From NCBI GenBank assembly GCA_007128315.1, contig SKXQ01000054.1, positions 1 to 64,000 of the forward strand: a stretch of 64,000 bases of DNA, in the 5' to 3' direction. Positions within the stretch are counted from its first letter, which is position 1, and every line of letters starts with the position of its first letter. The DNA is from Spirochaetaceae bacterium. GTDB taxonomy: Bacteria; Spirochaetota; Spirochaetia; DSM-27196; SKKC01. The position numbers and the translations under genes are program-made. The notes beneath the pieces are model-generated. The model had not been told where the DNA came from. It ran no database searches and was given only the letters and a program-made list of their open reading frames with translations. Positions 63,427 through 64,000 of the stretch are shown piece by piece.

Positions 63427-63900
63427 ATGAACACACGGAACGCACGACGGACTGCCCTTGCGTGGGTAATGGTATTTTTCATCTTTGGATGTGCAACCGT
63501 TCCAACGGATATTCCCGAGGATCTCACCGCACCTGAGCTTTTTCAGAGAGCCCAGGAGGCGGTCGATCAGAGCAACTTCCGCGCGGCCGACGTATACTAC
63601 CAGACAGCACTGGACCGGTTCGGAGACAGTCCCGAGGTTGCGGTCGTCGCCGAGTACGAGCTCGGATTCCTGCGCTATCGACAGGGAGACCTCGAAGGTG
63701 CGCGACCATTCTTTGAAGCGGTCCTGCGACGCTACGAGGAGTCCGGCCAGGCTCGGGCGCAGCTTCCGCCCTGGCCTCCCGTATTGTCGCAGCGCTTTCT
63801 TGATCGCATCGAGGCAGGCGAAGGCCCTGACTTTGATCCGCCACCGGGGGGCTCCGAGCCGCCTTCGGCCGCTCCGGGCGCCTCGCCGAATCTTCCATGA
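63427..63900 (+). CDS. TPR-type small lipoprotein
   Basis: A 157-residue lipoprotein. The lipobox FIFGC puts the lipidated Cys at residue 22. The mature part has about two TPR-like helical pairs (ELFQRAQEAVDQSNFRAADVYYQTAL and YELGFLRYRQGDLEGARPFFEAVL) and a Pro/Gly-rich tail. TPR lipoproteins of this size often assist outer-membrane or envelope assembly (YbgF/BamD-like), but no partner is visible here. Confidence 0.82.
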   Translation: MNTRNARRTALAWVMVFFIFGCATVPTDIPEDLTAPELFQRAQEAVDQSNFRAADVYYQTALDRFGDSPEVAVVAEYELGFLRYRQGDLEGARPFFEAVLRRYEESGQARAQLPPWPPVLSQRFLDRIEAGEGPDFDPPPGGSEPPSAAPGASPNLP

Positions 63901-63944
63901 CCTGAAAGTCCTTATCGCTGGCGGTCCGGTGGTAACAGAATGGT

Positions 63945-64000
63945 ATGTATTCTCACCTCGTGCTCGACTGCGGCAATTGCCACGCTCTCGAAGGTGATAT
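63945..64000 (+). CDS. Possible start of a further gene, cut by the window edge
   Basis: An open frame from the ATG at 63945 reads MYSHLVLDCGNCHALEGD and continues past the end. An ATG at 63940 opens another frame. With so few residues the product cannot be named. Confidence 0.25.
   Translation, partial: MYSHLVLDCGNCHALEGD

Overview
The window looks like one contiguous piece of ordinary chromosome from a free-living spirochaete. It has moderately high GC, dense coding, and no insertion sequences, prophage, CRISPR array, tRNA or rRNA that I could see. The spirochaete assignment is inference. It rests on a threonyl-tRNA synthetase without the TGS domain, a chemoreceptor-like soluble protein next to CheD, a long helical protein of spirochaete type (52940-54514), and a carotenoid gene pair that fits the hydroxylated monocyclic pigments known from orange Spirochaeta species.

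Layout. 0.1-5.1 kb (minus): a coupled operon of a 93-aa protein, pgsA, a HAD phosphatase, beta-mannosidase and an AIM24-family protein. 5.2-9.6 kb (minus): thrS, an M32 carboxypeptidase and a membrane protein, preceded by a complete T-box leader. 9.7-10.8 kb (plus): D-lactate dehydrogenase. 10.8-17.4 kb (minus): a 97-aa protein, yajC, secD, secF, an alpha/beta hydrolase and glgX. 17.6-19.4 kb: groL alone, with a large palindrome at its transcription start. 19.4-24.4 kb (minus): birA, a hybrid histidine kinase and a receiver-kinase. 24.5-31.1 kb (plus): argR-argC-argB-argD-argG, then pgi. 31.2-35.0 kb: a MinD-like ATPase with a large unknown C-terminal domain and small hydrolase and membrane genes. 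35.1-41.5 kb (plus): serC, two Opp-type ATPases, one fused OppB-OppC permease and a secreted/membrane protein. 41.5-45.6 kb: cdd, an EIIA-diadenylate-cyclase fusion, and a metallo-beta-lactamase/cyclic-nucleotide-binding protein. 45.6-46.1 kb: a non-coding stretch carrying an apparent free-standing structured RNA. 46.1-50.0 kb: crtY-cruF-phosphatase and divergent galE. 50.0-64.0 kb: nitroreductase, hflX, ogt, a spirochaete-type protein, an aminotransferase and lipoprotein, a sugar-ABC ATPase, a chemoreceptor-like protein with cheD, a FecR-like protein, homoserine dehydrogenase and a small lipoprotein.

Two things stand out. First, control of thrS by a T-box, with T-box bulge, antiterminator and terminator all readable. 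Second, many genes have a -10 box ending only 4-10 bases before the start codon and no Shine-Dalgarno sequence, which suggests widespread leaderless mRNAs. Genes that do carry a leader (thrS, groL, ugpC, the EIIA-cyclase gene) have regulatory features or a strong ribosome binding site in it. Start codons were chosen from these signals and often differ from the longest open frame.
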